A stretch of DNA of 10,267 bases from Clostridiales bacterium UBA6363 (GCA_002438865.1 DJRJ01000116.1:1-10267), one strand, 5' to 3'; shown: positions 1-6,364, counted from the first letter of the stretch. Notes: a model not told the origin generated them from the letters alone. Numbers and translations: made by a program.

Positions 1-27
1 GGTCGATGAGGGCATCGACCCCCTACC
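1..27. repeat. Palindromic repeat at window edge
   Basis: GGTCGATG and CATCGACC form a perfect 8-bp inverted repeat around AGGG, followed by CCCTACC. Read on the minus strand this is GGTAGGGG, then a GC-rich hairpin. That matches my recollection of short dispersed palindromic elements (GTAGGGG plus a variable hairpin) in clostridial genomes. The element is cut by the window edge, so its true length is unknown. It has no U tract immediately after the stem on either strand, so a terminator role is less likely. Confidence 0.4.
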
Positions 28-69
28 TTTGCGTTTGCAAAACACCATATTTTTGCAAAAAAAGACAGC

Positions 70-171
70 AACAGAAAAGTTCTGTTACCGTCCTCTGATT
101 TTCAATAACGCATACAATGCCTTTTTGGTGTAGAAATAGGATATAATTCGGAGTGGCAAATGTATGCGTTA
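70..171. repeat. Inverted repeats in gene-free left end
   Basis: Positions 1-211 contain no convincing gene. Two inverted repeats are visible. The first is AACAGAA/TTCTGTT at 70-76 and 80-86, with a 3-nt loop. The second is larger: TAACGCATACA at 106-116 pairs perfectly with TGTATGCGTTA at 161-171, and an inner GCC/GGC (119-121 with 155-157) extends the stem. The second repeat encloses about 44 nt that include a lone TATAAT. It could be a small non-autonomous element, an RNA hairpin or a regulatory site. Nothing here assigns a function. Confidence 0.45.
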
Positions 172-176
172 CCATT

Positions 177-210
177 TTTAAAAAGAAAAATATGTATTTT
201 TCTTTTTAAA
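177..210 (-). terminator. A/T-rich hairpin downstream of agrD
   Basis: A perfect 16-bp inverted repeat (TTTAAAAAGAAAAATA at 177-192 and its complement at 195-210) starts two bases beyond the agrD stop. The minus-strand RNA ends the stem in a U-rich arm (UUUUUCUUUUU). It is almost GC-free, so it is a weak hairpin, but its position fits a terminator for the agrBD transcript. Confidence 0.55.
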
Positions 211-211
211 C

Positions 212-349
212 TTAGTTGTTTTCAGCTAAATCCTGGAGCATTTTCGGCTCTACGGGCTGATGTGCGCCGCCTGTTGAAGCAAGACCTACCGAGTAGATTG
301 CTGCATCATAAGCTGCGTCTGCAATAAGAGTATTGATCATATCAAACAT
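212..349 (-). CDS. agrD: AgrD-like cyclic autoinducer prepeptide (45 aa)
   Basis: This is the predicted precursor of a secreted cyclic quorum-sensing peptide. Its start ATG overlaps the agrB stop by one base (TAATG), and a strong AAAGGAGGA site lies at 358-366 inside the end of agrB, so the two are translationally coupled. Architecture follows AgrD: an N-terminal amphipathic leader (residues 1-18), a short core, and an acidic C-terminal tail with the motif HQPVEPKML (30-38), like the QPxxPxxL recognition segment of clostridial AgrDs. The oddity is the core. There is no cysteine anywhere in the protein. Ser25 lies where the ring-forming Cys is expected (S-T-G-G-A before HQP), which would make a lactone rather than a thiolactone. 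Identification rests on position next to agrB and on the tail motif; the mature peptide sequence is inferred. Confidence 0.85.
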   Translation of the reverse strand: MFDMINTLIADAAYDAAIYSVGLASTGGAHQPVEPKMLQDLAENN

Positions 350-918
350 TACTGTTTTCCTCCTTTCGTGACCGCCATGCCGACAATCATTAAAACAACC
401 ACCGACAAAAGCGTTAATGATATAGTAATACCTGTTTTTATGCCGATATAGGCAAGTGTTGCCGAAACAATCGCCAGAAATACAGACATTATTATCGCTT
501 TTATTTTGTTCCGTTTTTTCTGCTTCTCTTTTAGAGGCTTATTTGGGTGCTCTATCGGAGCAAGAAGTGCAATCACTATGACCGCCGCTGTATTTGCCGC
601 CGCCGCATACTGCCACGGAACAGGACGCATGGACAACAGCACAACTCCCGAAAATGTGAGCATCATCGTAAGACGGCACAGCCAGAAAGTTTTTGCATGA
701 AATCCTCCGCTGAACAATCTCAGTGTGCAAAACGAAAGAAGAAACACAACGCTGTCAAGAAACCTCCCCAAGATTAATCCCAAAATCATAATAATCGAAA
801 AATTTATTATGTCCGACGTTATGAGTTTAAGACCGTAAAAGTAAACTTCTTTTTTCTCTTTGGGTATGATGTTTTTTCTCACATAATACTCGGTTAAACA
901 ATTTAAAACCTTGTCCAT
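349..918 (-). CDS. agrB: AgrB-like peptide-processing membrane protease
   Basis: AgrB cleaves the AgrD C-terminal tail and catalyses ring closure of the autoinducer in the membrane. The 189-residue protein has the family's invariant pair His74 and Cys81 in RLFSGGFHA...WLC, with the same 7-residue spacing as His77/Cys84 of Staphylococcus aureus AgrB. Several hydrophobic membrane segments follow (about 36-64, 85-98, 103-122, 142-160 and 165-183), with a basic loop near 127-141. The start was placed at the ATG ending at 918: AAAGGA lies just upstream, family-like sequence begins there, and a promoter sits at 945-972. The reading frame continues upstream to a TTG at 1056, but that extension crosses the promoter and operator. 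The sensor kinase and response regulator (AgrC/AgrA) are not in this window; they may lie beyond the left edge or elsewhere. Confidence 0.93.
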   Translation of the reverse strand: MDKVLNCLTEYYVRKNIIPKEKKEVYFYGLKLITSDIINFSIIMILGLILGRFLDSVVFLLSFCTLRLFSGGFHAKTFWLCRLTMMLTFSGVVLLSMRPVPWQYAAAANTAAVIVIALLAPIEHPNKPLKEKQKKRNKIKAIIMSVFLAIVSATLAYIGIKTGITISLTLLSVVVLMIVGMAVTKGGKQ

Positions 919-944
919 AATTTTCCTTTGTCCTTTCAAAAATA

Positions 945-972
945 AGTATAGCAGATATTTTTTTAAAATCAA
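945..972 (-). promoter_or_regulatory. agrBD promoter
   Basis: On the minus strand TTGATT (967-972) and TATACT (945-950) are separated by 16 bp. The expected start near 938 leaves a leader of about 20 nt before the agrB ATG. The -35 is imperfect, which fits an activator-dependent promoter. Confidence 0.65.
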
Positions 973-977
973 TCCCC

Positions 978-1014
978 TTGGCATGATTGACGCAGTTTTG
1001 GCATAATTAACGCA
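978..1014 (-). promoter_or_regulatory. Direct-repeat operator, LytTR-like, upstream of agrBD
   Basis: Two direct repeats read on the minus strand are TGCGTTAATTATGCCAA (1014-998) and TGCGTCAATCATGCCAA (994-978). They match at 15 of 17 positions, have a 20-bp period, and end 5 bp before the -35. Paired direct repeats about two helical turns apart next to a promoter are the hallmark of LytTR-domain regulators such as AgrA and ComE. The inference is positive autoregulation of agrBD by an AgrA-like protein encoded elsewhere. Confidence 0.6.
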
Positions 1015-1069
1015 AAAAAAATAGTCATATTCAGAGAATACGACACGCTTTGACAAAATGCGATAAAAA

Positions 1070-1107
1070 ATTCATACGGAAAAAATATTTATTGATACGA
1101 AAAAAAT
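1070..1107. repeat. Second direct-repeat pair, 21-bp period
   Basis: ATTCATACGGAAAAAAT (1070-1086) and ATTGATACGAAAAAAAT (1091-1107) match at 15 of 17 positions with a 21-bp period. The rest of 1015-1276 is AT-rich without a recognisable gene. The spacing suggests binding of a protein to one face of the helix, but the motif differs from the pair at 978-1014 and no strong promoter abuts it. Confidence 0.45.
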
Positions 1108-1276
1108 GCGGAGCCGATATACTTCGCTTTATTCAAAATTAAAAAATGTCACACATATTATATTGGATCGTTATATACAAAAAATTCCTTTCATAATATT
1201 TATATCAATCAACTTTTAATAAGTATATCACGTTTTCATAATTTTGTCAAGTGCAAAATGCACATAACATAAAATT

Positions 1277-1319
1277 ACAAAATTATTGTATATAATTTTG
1301 TGTTGTTTGCATATATAAT
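1277..1319 (+). promoter_or_regulatory. Palindromic operator and -10 of the RHH gene
   Basis: ACAAAATTAT (1277-1286) and ATAATTTTGT (1292-1301) are a perfect 10-bp inverted repeat around TGTAT. A TATAAT -10 lies at 1314-1319. No good -35 is visible at normal spacing; the palindrome occupies that place. A bound repressor would block RNA polymerase, and autoregulation by the ribbon-helix-helix protein just downstream is the simplest reading. A second small palindrome, GTGCAAAATGCAC, lies at 1251-1263. Confidence 0.5.
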
Positions 1320-1342
1320 ATAGTTGAAAGGAGCGATTGCTT

Positions 1343-1525
1343 ATGTTTAAGGTACGTCATGCGGAGGAGTCTGTAAACAGAACTTTCAGATTTCCGAAGT
1401 CTATGCTTGATAAAATGTCCGTTATTGCACAAAAGGAAAATGTGTCATTAAACAATTTTGTTGTGCAATGTTGTGAATATGCTATTGATAATTTAAGCAA
1501 TTCCTCCGATGAAACGGACAATTAA
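1343..1525 (+). CDS. Small ribbon-helix-helix (Arc/CopG-like) protein
   Basis: This 60-residue protein is a single ribbon-helix-helix fold by pattern. It has a short beta strand RTFRFP (about residues 13-18), helix A from KSMLDKM to about residue 32, a turn, then helix B beginning SLNNFVVQCCEYAID. An acidic, Ser/Asn-rich tail follows. Such proteins dimerise and insert the paired strands into the DNA major groove; many are autorepressors or antitoxins. The start was chosen at ATG 1343, because GAAAGGAG at 1326-1333 is correctly spaced. A TTG two codons earlier is less likely. No toxin partner is adjacent: the next gene is convergent and unrelated. Its targets are unknown, though the palindrome at 1277-1301 is a candidate. 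Confidence 0.75.
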   Translation: MFKVRHAEESVNRTFRFPKSMLDKMSVIAQKENVSLNNFVVQCCEYAIDNLSNSSDETDN

Positions 1526-1548
1526 TGTCCGTTTCGAACCGATTTTTT
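1511..1548 (+). terminator. Terminator overlapping RHH stop codon
   Basis: GAAACGGACA (1511-1520) and TGTCCGTTTC (1526-1535) are perfectly complementary, and the TAA stop lies in the 5-nt loop. TTTTTT follows at 1543-1548, seven bases after the stem, which is further away than in a textbook terminator. Confidence 0.55.
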
Positions 1549-1561
1549 GCTAAGTAAACAC

Positions 1562-1614
1562 AAAAAAATGCATTTAACTTATTAAAAATCGAGAAATTTA
1601 ACAAGTTAAATGCA
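1562..1614 (-). terminator. Terminator of the leftward eight-gene operon
   Basis: TGCATTTAACTT (1569-1580) pairs perfectly with AAGTTAAATGCA (1603-1614), and TTAAA/TTTAA extends the stem inward after one mismatch. On the minus strand the stem is followed directly by a run of seven T (1568-1562), as expected for an intrinsic terminator 11 bp after the last gene. Confidence 0.75.
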
Positions 1615-1625
1615 AAAACGTGTTT

Positions 1626-1913
1626 TTATTTATTAATTTTTGTTTCATGGAATATATACATACCGTCATCGGAGCGTGTAATGTACAAAAACACTTTCGG
1701 GTATCCGGGGCGGAGTATGACCGTTGCCCAGCCGTCGCCCGATGCGGTAATGGGTGTATAAACAGAGTTGGGATAATGCCCCTTCACATATCTTGAAACG
1801 GCGTTGTGCTGATCCTTAAAGCGCCATTTATTAAACACGCCCTTGCCAGTTACGGCGCTGTATACGCCCGCAACGGCAAGCGTTCCGAGAAATATTTTGC
1901 TTTTCTTTTTCAT
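1626..1913 (-). CDS. Small membrane-anchored or exported protein of unknown function (95 aa)
   Basis: I do not recognise this family. The start was placed at MKKKSKIFLG because GGAG sits 7 nt upstream; an ORF extension of eight codons upstream lacks a ribosome site. Residues 1-5 are basic and about 7-24 are hydrophobic (FLGTLAVAGVYSAVTG), so the N-terminus is a signal peptide or a membrane anchor without a lipobox cysteine. The remaining 70 residues look like a compact soluble domain rich in aromatic residues (SRYVKGHYPNSVY, then GWATVILRPGYPKVFLYI) with alternating hydrophobics suggesting beta strands. It is the last gene of the operon, 33 bp after rsmI, and is followed by the operon terminator. 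No catalytic motif is visible. Confidence 0.7.
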   Translation of the reverse strand: MKKKSKIFLGTLAVAGVYSAVTGKGVFNKWRFKDQHNAVSRYVKGHYPNSVYTPITASGDGWATVILRPGYPKVFLYITRSDDGMYIFHETKINK

Positions 1914-1946
1914 AACAATCTCCATTCTGTTCAGCAACCGAACACA

Positions 1947-2792
1947 TCAGCTGTCCAAACCGTGATATTCTCCGTAAACGTCACGCTTGGGAACGTTCCT
2001 GTCAGCGGCGGTTTTTTTAATCGCTTCTTTTGAAGTGAGTCCGTCGTTTATGTATTTTTCCACGTGCTCCGTTACGGAAAGCGCAGTCCACCATTCTTCC
2101 GCATTATTGTTCTTTTCCCGTGCGCCCTCTATAATAAGAACATACTCACCTCGGGGCGAACGCTCCTCATAGAGCGAAAGCGCATCGGCAAGCGTTGTCC
2201 TTATAACCTCTTCATGCAGTTTTGTAAGCTCACGCACGAGCGCAATTTTTCTCTCACCGCCGAACACCGTTGCCATATCGGCAAGCGTTGTTCTGAGCTT
2301 ATGCGGTGCTTCGTAAAAAATGAGCGTATGAGTATCGTTTTTAAGCGACGCCAGATGCTCCGTCCTGTGCCGTTTATTCACCGACAGAAATCCCTCAAAG
2401 GAAAATCTGCGTGTGGGAAGTCCTGAAAGTATAAGCGCATTTATCCCTGCAACGGGCCCCGGTACGGACGTGACCGTAATATCGTTTTCTATACACAGCT
2501 TAACCAAATCCTCGCCCGGGTCGGAGATTGCCGGCGTACCGGCGTCCGAAACCTGCGCCACGTTTTTTCCGTCCTTTAAAAGCGATATTATATACTCGCC
2601 CTTTTCACGCTTATTATGCTCATGATAGCTTGTGAGCGGTTTTGAAATCCCGAAATGATTAAGCAGCTGTACGGTGCGCCGTGTATCCTCGGCGGCAATC
2701 AAATCAACGCTCTCCAGCACCTCCAGGCATCTTGCGGAAATGTCGCCCAGATTGCCTATCGGCGTGGCGCACAGGTATAATGTTCCGTTCAA
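1947..2792 (-). CDS. rsmI: 16S rRNA (cytidine-1402-2'-O)-methyltransferase RsmI
   Basis: RsmI 2'-O-methylates C1402 in the decoding centre of 16S rRNA using S-adenosylmethionine. The 281-residue length is normal. Tetrapyrrole-methylase-fold motifs are in order: ATPIGNLGD (9-17), AEDTR (34-38), SDAGTPAISDPG (82-93) and PGPVA (111-115). The C-terminal 40 residues (SKEAIKKTAADRNVPKRDVY) match the small helical RsmI C-terminal domain. The start codon is TTG, overlapping the TGA stop of the preceding gene as TTGA. GAGGAG lies about 5 nt upstream, so coupled translation is likely. A neighbouring tRNA1(Val)-type methyltransferase is the usual arrangement, as in the yabB-yabC region of Bacillus subtilis. 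Confidence 0.95.
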   Translation of the reverse strand: MNGTLYLCATPIGNLGDISARCLEVLESVDLIAAEDTRRTVQLLNHFGISKPLTSYHEHNKREKGEYIISLLKDGKNVAQVSDAGTPAISDPGEDLVKLCIENDITVTSVPGPVAGINALILSGLPTRRFSFEGFLSVNKRHRTEHLASLKNDTHTLIFYEAPHKLRTTLADMATVFGGERKIALVRELTKLHEEVIRTTLADALSLYEERSPRGEYVLIIEGAREKNNNAEEWWTALSVTEHVEKYINDGLTSKEAIKKTAADRNVPKRDVYGEYHGLDS

Positions 2793-3535
2793 TTATGCTC
2801 CTCTTTTCTGTTATAAATTCTGTTTATTTCGTCCGAATAGCTCCCGTCCGCATTGTAAACATAAAGCGGAGGAAGCATTTTAAGTTCCCTGCCCCCGCAG
2901 CGTGCGCCCTCGACAAGCACGAGATTTGCCGCCTTTTCGGCGTTAGGTTGTACAAAGCGCAGTCTTTTCGGTTCGATTTTATACTTGCGCATACCGCAGA
3001 TGATGTCCGCAAGGCGTGACGGACGGTGCACCATAAAAAACCGCCCCTGCGGTATTAAAAGCTGTGCGCTTACCCGAAGCACATCATCAAGCGTGCATTT
3101 TATTTCGTGGCGTGACAGCGACAGCGTATCGGTTTCGTTTACAAGTCCCTTGCCGCACTCCATATACGGAGGATTGCAGGTTATCTTGTCAAATGTGCTT
3201 TTTCCGTATATTTCACAGGCATTGTTCAAATCGCCCTCGGTTATATGTATTCTGTCCTCCAGAGAGTTCATTATGACACTGCGCTTTGCCATATCGCATA
3301 TATCGTGCTGTATTTCCAATCCGCATATATCGGGTGCGGCTGTTTTTGCGCTCAAAAGCAGCGGCACAATGCCCGTTCCCGTACACAAATCAAGCGTGCG
3401 TGAGGACGGTGCGTCCTTTGCGAAATCGGACAGAAGCACGGCGTCTATTCCGAATTTGAAACCGTTTGCTTTTTGCAGAATAACAAGTCCGTTAAGCTGT
3501 AAATCGTCTATGCGCTCATCATTATTCGGCTGCAT
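2789..3535 (-). CDS. tRNA1(Val) (adenine-37-N6)-methyltransferase-like protein (YabB/TrmN6 family)
   Basis: This is a class I SAM-dependent methyltransferase of the TrmN6/YfiC/YabB group (248 aa). Motifs seen are the N-terminal family segment GFKFGIDAVLLSDF (25-38), SAM-binding DLCTGTG (49-55), an acidic GLE (72-74) at the end of strand 2, and the N6-adenine catalytic motif NPPY (121-124). By family it methylates N6 of an adenine in RNA, A37 of tRNA1(Val) in Escherichia coli; the Gram-positive substrate is less certain. The start was set at ATG 3535; a TTG two codons upstream (3541) is possible. Either start overlaps the end of fabZ (14 or 20 bp), and the stop overlaps the rsmI start by 4 bp. 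Confidence 0.9.
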   Translation of the reverse strand: MQPNNDERIDDLQLNGLVILQKANGFKFGIDAVLLSDFAKDAPSSRTLDLCTGTGIVPLLLSAKTAAPDICGLEIQHDICDMAKRSVIMNSLEDRIHITEGDLNNACEIYGKSTFDKITCNPPYMECGKGLVNETDTLSLSRHEIKCTLDDVLRVSAQLLIPQGRFFMVHRPSRLADIICGMRKYKIEPKRLRFVQPNAEKAANLVLVEGARCGGRELKMLPPLYVYNADGSYSDEINRIYNRKEEHN

Positions 3536-3959
3536 TTTCAATCACCGCAAAGCTTATTTCACCCATTGCGGCAACCTGACCTTCAACGGTCGCCTTAACG
3601 TTTGCCTTGCCCATACCGTGGCGGTAAACCAAAAGCTCCGCAGACAGTTCGAGCGTATCGCCCGGCACTACCTGACGGCGGAATTTGAAATTGTTTATTC
3701 CCGTAAACACGCCTAGCTTACCCTTATTTTCGGGCATTGACAGGAGCATTACCGCACCTGCCTGCGCAAGCGCCTCGCATATGAGAACGCCCGGCATAAT
3801 CGGATTCCCGGGGAAATGTCCCTGGAAAAACGGCTCGTTCACCGTCACATTTTTTATGCCCTTTATGCTCTTTCCCTCGTCAAGCTCCACTATCTTATCA
3901 ATAAGAAGAAACGGATAGCGGTGCGGAAGAATTTTCTGAATATCGATATTGTTTAACAT
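3522..3959 (-). CDS. fabZ: 3-hydroxyacyl-ACP dehydratase FabZ
   Basis: FabZ dehydrates 3-hydroxyacyl-ACP to trans-2-enoyl-ACP in the type II fatty-acid synthesis cycle. The 145-residue hot-dog-fold protein has the diagnostic LPHRYPFLLID (11-21), and the active site FFQGHFPGNPIMPGVL with His48 and Glu62, the catalytic pair. Length is normal and no key residue is missing. AAAGGA is correctly spaced before the ATG. It follows mreB after 15 bp. Other fatty-acid genes are absent from this window, so this copy sits apart from any fab cluster. The mbl to fabZ neighbourhood also exists in Bacillus subtilis (mbl, flhOP, ywpB), which supports an old linkage. Confidence 0.96.
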   Translation of the reverse strand: MLNNIDIQKILPHRYPFLLIDKIVELDEGKSIKGIKNVTVNEPFFQGHFPGNPIMPGVLICEALAQAGAVMLLSMPENKGKLGVFTGINNFKFRRQVVPGDTLELSAELLVYRHGMGKANVKATVEGQVAAMGEISFAVIENAAE

Positions 3960-3974
3960 AATTTAATTCCTTTC

Positions 3975-5000
3975 TCAATCACGTATATACGCTTTTTTAT
4001 GATAAATGTGCGTCGGGTCGGAAACGGTGTCTATCGCCTCGAGCGCACGCCCTGCGCCGAGTGCGACGCAATCGACCGGCGACGGCGCAATACTGCACTT
4101 AACGCCCGAAACCTCCGTAATTCTGTCGCCCAGACCGTAAATCAGCGAGCCGCCGCCCGTCATAACAATGCCATCGTCTATGATGTCGCCGTGAAGTTCG
4201 GGGGGAGTATCCTCCAAAACCTCTCGCACACGCTCGCAGATATTGAACACAAAATCATCAAATATCGGATAAATCTCGTTTGACGAAATCATAACGCTCT
4301 GCGGCAGTCCCGACGAAACGCCGAGTCCCTTTGCGCTGTACACAAGTTCTTTCTCACGCGGGATAACACAGCCTATTTCACGCTTTATATCCTCTGCCGT
4401 CCTCGGACCTATGAAAAGTCCCTTTTCCTTTTTCATATACCGTATTATCGCCTCGGTAAACTCATCGCCGGCAATTTTTAAAGAACGGCTCGCAACCACG
4501 CCGCCGAGCGACATTACCGCAATATCCGTAGTTCCTCCGCCGATGTCGACAACCATTGTGCCGTGCGCCCTTGAAATATCAAACCCTGCGCCGAGCGCCG
4601 CCGCAACGGGTTCTTCTATAATATAAATATCCTTTGCGCCCGCCTCACGTGCGGACTCTATTACGGCTCTCTGCTCAACATCGGTTATACCGCTCGGCAC
4701 GCACATCATAATTCTCGGGTGTCCTGCGGTAAACGAAATTGATTTTTTAAGGAACAGCCGTATCATCTCCTGCGTGAGCGTAAAATTGGATATTACCCCG
4801 TCGATAAGCGGACGTACTGCGTGAATATTAGGGGGTGTTCTGCCTATCATAAGCAATGCGTCACGCCCTACGCCGCACACGCTGTCGGTATCGGTGTTCA
4901 CCGCAATGACCGTCGGCTCACGCAGAACAATACCCTTATTTTTTATATACACCTGAACGGTTGCCGTACCGAGGTCTATGCTTATATCGTTACCAAACAT
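3975..5000 (-). CDS. mreB: Rod-shape-determining actin homologue MreB/Mbl
   Basis: Bacterial actin that assembles ATP-dependent filaments under the membrane and guides lateral cell-wall synthesis. The 341-residue length is typical. Actin-fold motifs: phosphate-1 IDLGTA (8-13), EEPVAAALG (129-137), phosphate-2 VVDIGGGTTD (150-159) and adenosine motif TGGGSLIYGL (281-290). The amphipathic N-terminal region typical of MreB is short here (MFGNDISIDLG). mreC and mreD are not adjacent, and fabZ follows, which resembles the mbl locus of Bacillus subtilis rather than mreBCD. Mbl is therefore the better paralogue guess, but the paralogues cannot be separated by eye. GGAG lies 8 nt before the ATG, which overlaps the end of dfrA by 11 bp. 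Confidence 0.93.
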   Translation of the reverse strand: MFGNDISIDLGTATVQVYIKNKGIVLREPTVIAVNTDTDSVCGVGRDALLMIGRTPPNIHAVRPLIDGVISNFTLTQEMIRLFLKKSISFTAGHPRIMMCVPSGITDVEQRAVIESAREAGAKDIYIIEEPVAAALGAGFDISRAHGTMVVDIGGGTTDIAVMSLGGVVASRSLKIAGDEFTEAIIRYMKKEKGLFIGPRTAEDIKREIGCVIPREKELVYSAKGLGVSSGLPQSVMISSNEIYPIFDDFVFNICERVREVLEDTPPELHGDIIDDGIVMTGGGSLIYGLGDRITEVSGVKCSIAPSPVDCVALGAGRALEAIDTVSDPTHIYHKKAYIRD

Positions 5001-5499
5001 TTTCTATTCTCCGCTTTCGTTCGTAGGTTACAAATCTGAAATCAAGTCCGTTTTCGGAATACGTTTCCGATTTTGAAGTTATATGCCAGTCATCATCGCT
5101 GTCAAGGTCGGGGAGATATGCGTCTGCCTCGCTTTCGCTGTCTATGCGTGTTATGTACGCCTTATCGCACATCGGGAGCAAAAGCCTGTATATTTCCTCG
5201 CCGCCTATAACAAAAATATCGTTTGTATCGTACTTTTCAAGCTCTTTTTTGAGCATTTCAATATTGGTGCAGATTACCGCCCCGTCCTTTTTATACTCTG
5301 TGTTTCTCGTAAGCACGATATTCACACGGTTTTTGAGCGGATTTTGCCCCGGGAACGATTCGAGTGTTTTTCTGCCCATAACAACCACCTTGCCCGTGGT
5401 CGTTGTACGGAAAAACTTCATATCGCCCGGAATGGAATACAAAAGTTTTCCTTTGTTGCCTATCGCCATATTTTTATCCGCCGCCGCTATCAAATTCAT
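4990..5499 (-). CDS. dfrA: Dihydrofolate reductase
   Basis: Reduces 7,8-dihydrofolate to tetrahydrofolate with NADPH, restoring the folate oxidised by thymidylate synthase. The 169-residue protein carries the full signature: MNLIAAADKNMAIGNKG (1-17), IPGDMKFFR (23-31) with Asp26 as the substrate-protonating acid, MGRKT (41-45) and VIGGEEIY (97-104) for NADPH binding. It is a chromosomal-type enzyme; trimethoprim susceptibility cannot be judged by eye. The start was placed at ATG 5499 because alignment with the family begins MNLI. A TTG two codons upstream (5505) is better spaced from AAGGA and remains possible. It follows thyA by about 20 bp, a classic functional pairing, and overlaps mreB by 11 bp. 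Confidence 0.95.
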   Translation of the reverse strand: MNLIAAADKNMAIGNKGKLLYSIPGDMKFFRTTTTGKVVVMGRKTLESFPGQNPLKNRVNIVLTRNTEYKKDGAVICTNIEMLKKELEKYDTNDIFVIGGEEIYRLLLPMCDKAYITRIDSESEADAYLPDLDSDDDWHITSKSETYSENGLDFRFVTYERKRRIENVW

Positions 5500-5522
5500 A
5501 AACAAAACCGTCCTTTTTTGGG

Positions 5523-6350
5523 TTAAATTGCAACAGGTATTTTCGTTTTAAGCTCGTGGTATTTGTAATCTATAAGCTTAAAATCGTCGGGAGTGAATTT
5601 ATAGAAATCCGTAACGTCGTTCACTTCAAGCTTTGGAGCGTCATACGGAGTTTTTGCTATTATTTCCTCCACTATCGGAATATGCCTGTCGTATATGTGT
5701 GCGTCCGCAATTACATGCACAAATTCGCCCGGAACAAGTCCCGAAACCTTTGCCATCATAATCAGCAGCGCCGAATACTGCACAACGTTCCAGTTATTCG
5801 CCGTGAGCATATCCTGCGAACGCTGATTTAATATACCGTTTAATTTATTCCCCGTCACGTTAAAGGTCATACTGTATGCGCACGGGTACAAATTCATTTC
5901 GTGCAAATCCTCATGCACGTATATATTCGACATAATCCTGCGTGACGCCGGATTATGCTTTAAATCGTAAATAATTCTGTCCACCTGGTCAAACTCGCCC
6001 TCGGGATATTGGTGCTTTATCCCCAGCTGATAGCCGTATGCCTTTCCGATACTGCCGTTCTCGTCCGCCCATTCGTCCCATACGTGGCTGTGCAGGTCGT
6101 GAATATTGTTCGACTTTTTCTGCCATATCCACAAAAGCTCGTCAATTGCGCTTTTAAGGTACGTTCTGCGGATTGTGAGAATGGGGAACTCCTTCGACAA
6201 ATCGTATCGGTTTACTATGCAGAAGCTTTTGACGGTATGCGCCTTTGCGCCGTCCGCCCAATGCGGACGCACGTCAAGATGCTCGTCCGAAAAGCCGTGT
6301 TCTATTATCTGTTTGCAGTTATCAATAAAAATATTATCTGCCAAACTCAT
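5523..6350 (-). CDS. thyA: Thymidylate synthase ThyA
   Basis: Methylates dUMP to dTMP using 5,10-methylenetetrahydrofolate and produces dihydrofolate for the next gene, dfrA. The protein has 275 residues. Visible active-site elements are the phosphate-binding SRR (136-138), nucleophile Cys157 in LYPCAYSMTF, QRSQD (176-180), Asn188 and DAHIY (216-220). The segment usually written LGxPFN reads TANNWN here, and the usual Gly before DAHIY is Ala. The overall pattern (LLWIWQKKSNN, SHVWDEWA) resembles the phage-like ThyA of Bacillus subtilis, and I believe similar NNWN forms occur in other Firmicutes. ATG 6350 was chosen because AAAGGA is 9 nt upstream; the earlier in-frame ATG (6359) abuts that site. 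Confidence 0.96.
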   Translation of the reverse strand: MSLADNIFIDNCKQIIEHGFSDEHLDVRPHWADGAKAHTVKSFCIVNRYDLSKEFPILTIRRTYLKSAIDELLWIWQKKSNNIHDLHSHVWDEWADENGSIGKAYGYQLGIKHQYPEGEFDQVDRIIYDLKHNPASRRIMSNIYVHEDLHEMNLYPCAYSMTFNVTGNKLNGILNQRSQDMLTANNWNVVQYSALLIMMAKVSGLVPGEFVHVIADAHIYDRHIPIVEEIIAKTPYDAPKLEVNDVTDFYKFTPDDFKLIDYKYHELKTKIPVAI

Positions 6351-6364
6351 ATTTATCATTCCTT

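Noticed and set aside
919..1056. 46-codon N-terminal extension of agrB starting at TTG 1056
   Set aside because: It crosses the agr promoter and direct-repeat operator, does not look like AgrB, and a well-spaced ribosome site supports ATG 918.
1343..1525. RHH protein as the antitoxin of a type II toxin-antitoxin pair
   Set aside because: No toxin-like gene is adjacent on the same strand; a terminator and convergent housekeeping genes follow.
2985..3716. Long plus-strand ORF (243 codons) opposite trmN6 and fabZ
   Set aside because: It is antisense to two clear enzymes, with composition typical of a shadow frame and no ribosome site.
5875..5895. Divergent ThyA motif (TANNWN in place of LGxPFN) as a novelty
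   Set aside because: The catalytic Cys, Arg and Asn are all present, and I believe similar variants occur in other Firmicutes ThyA proteins.
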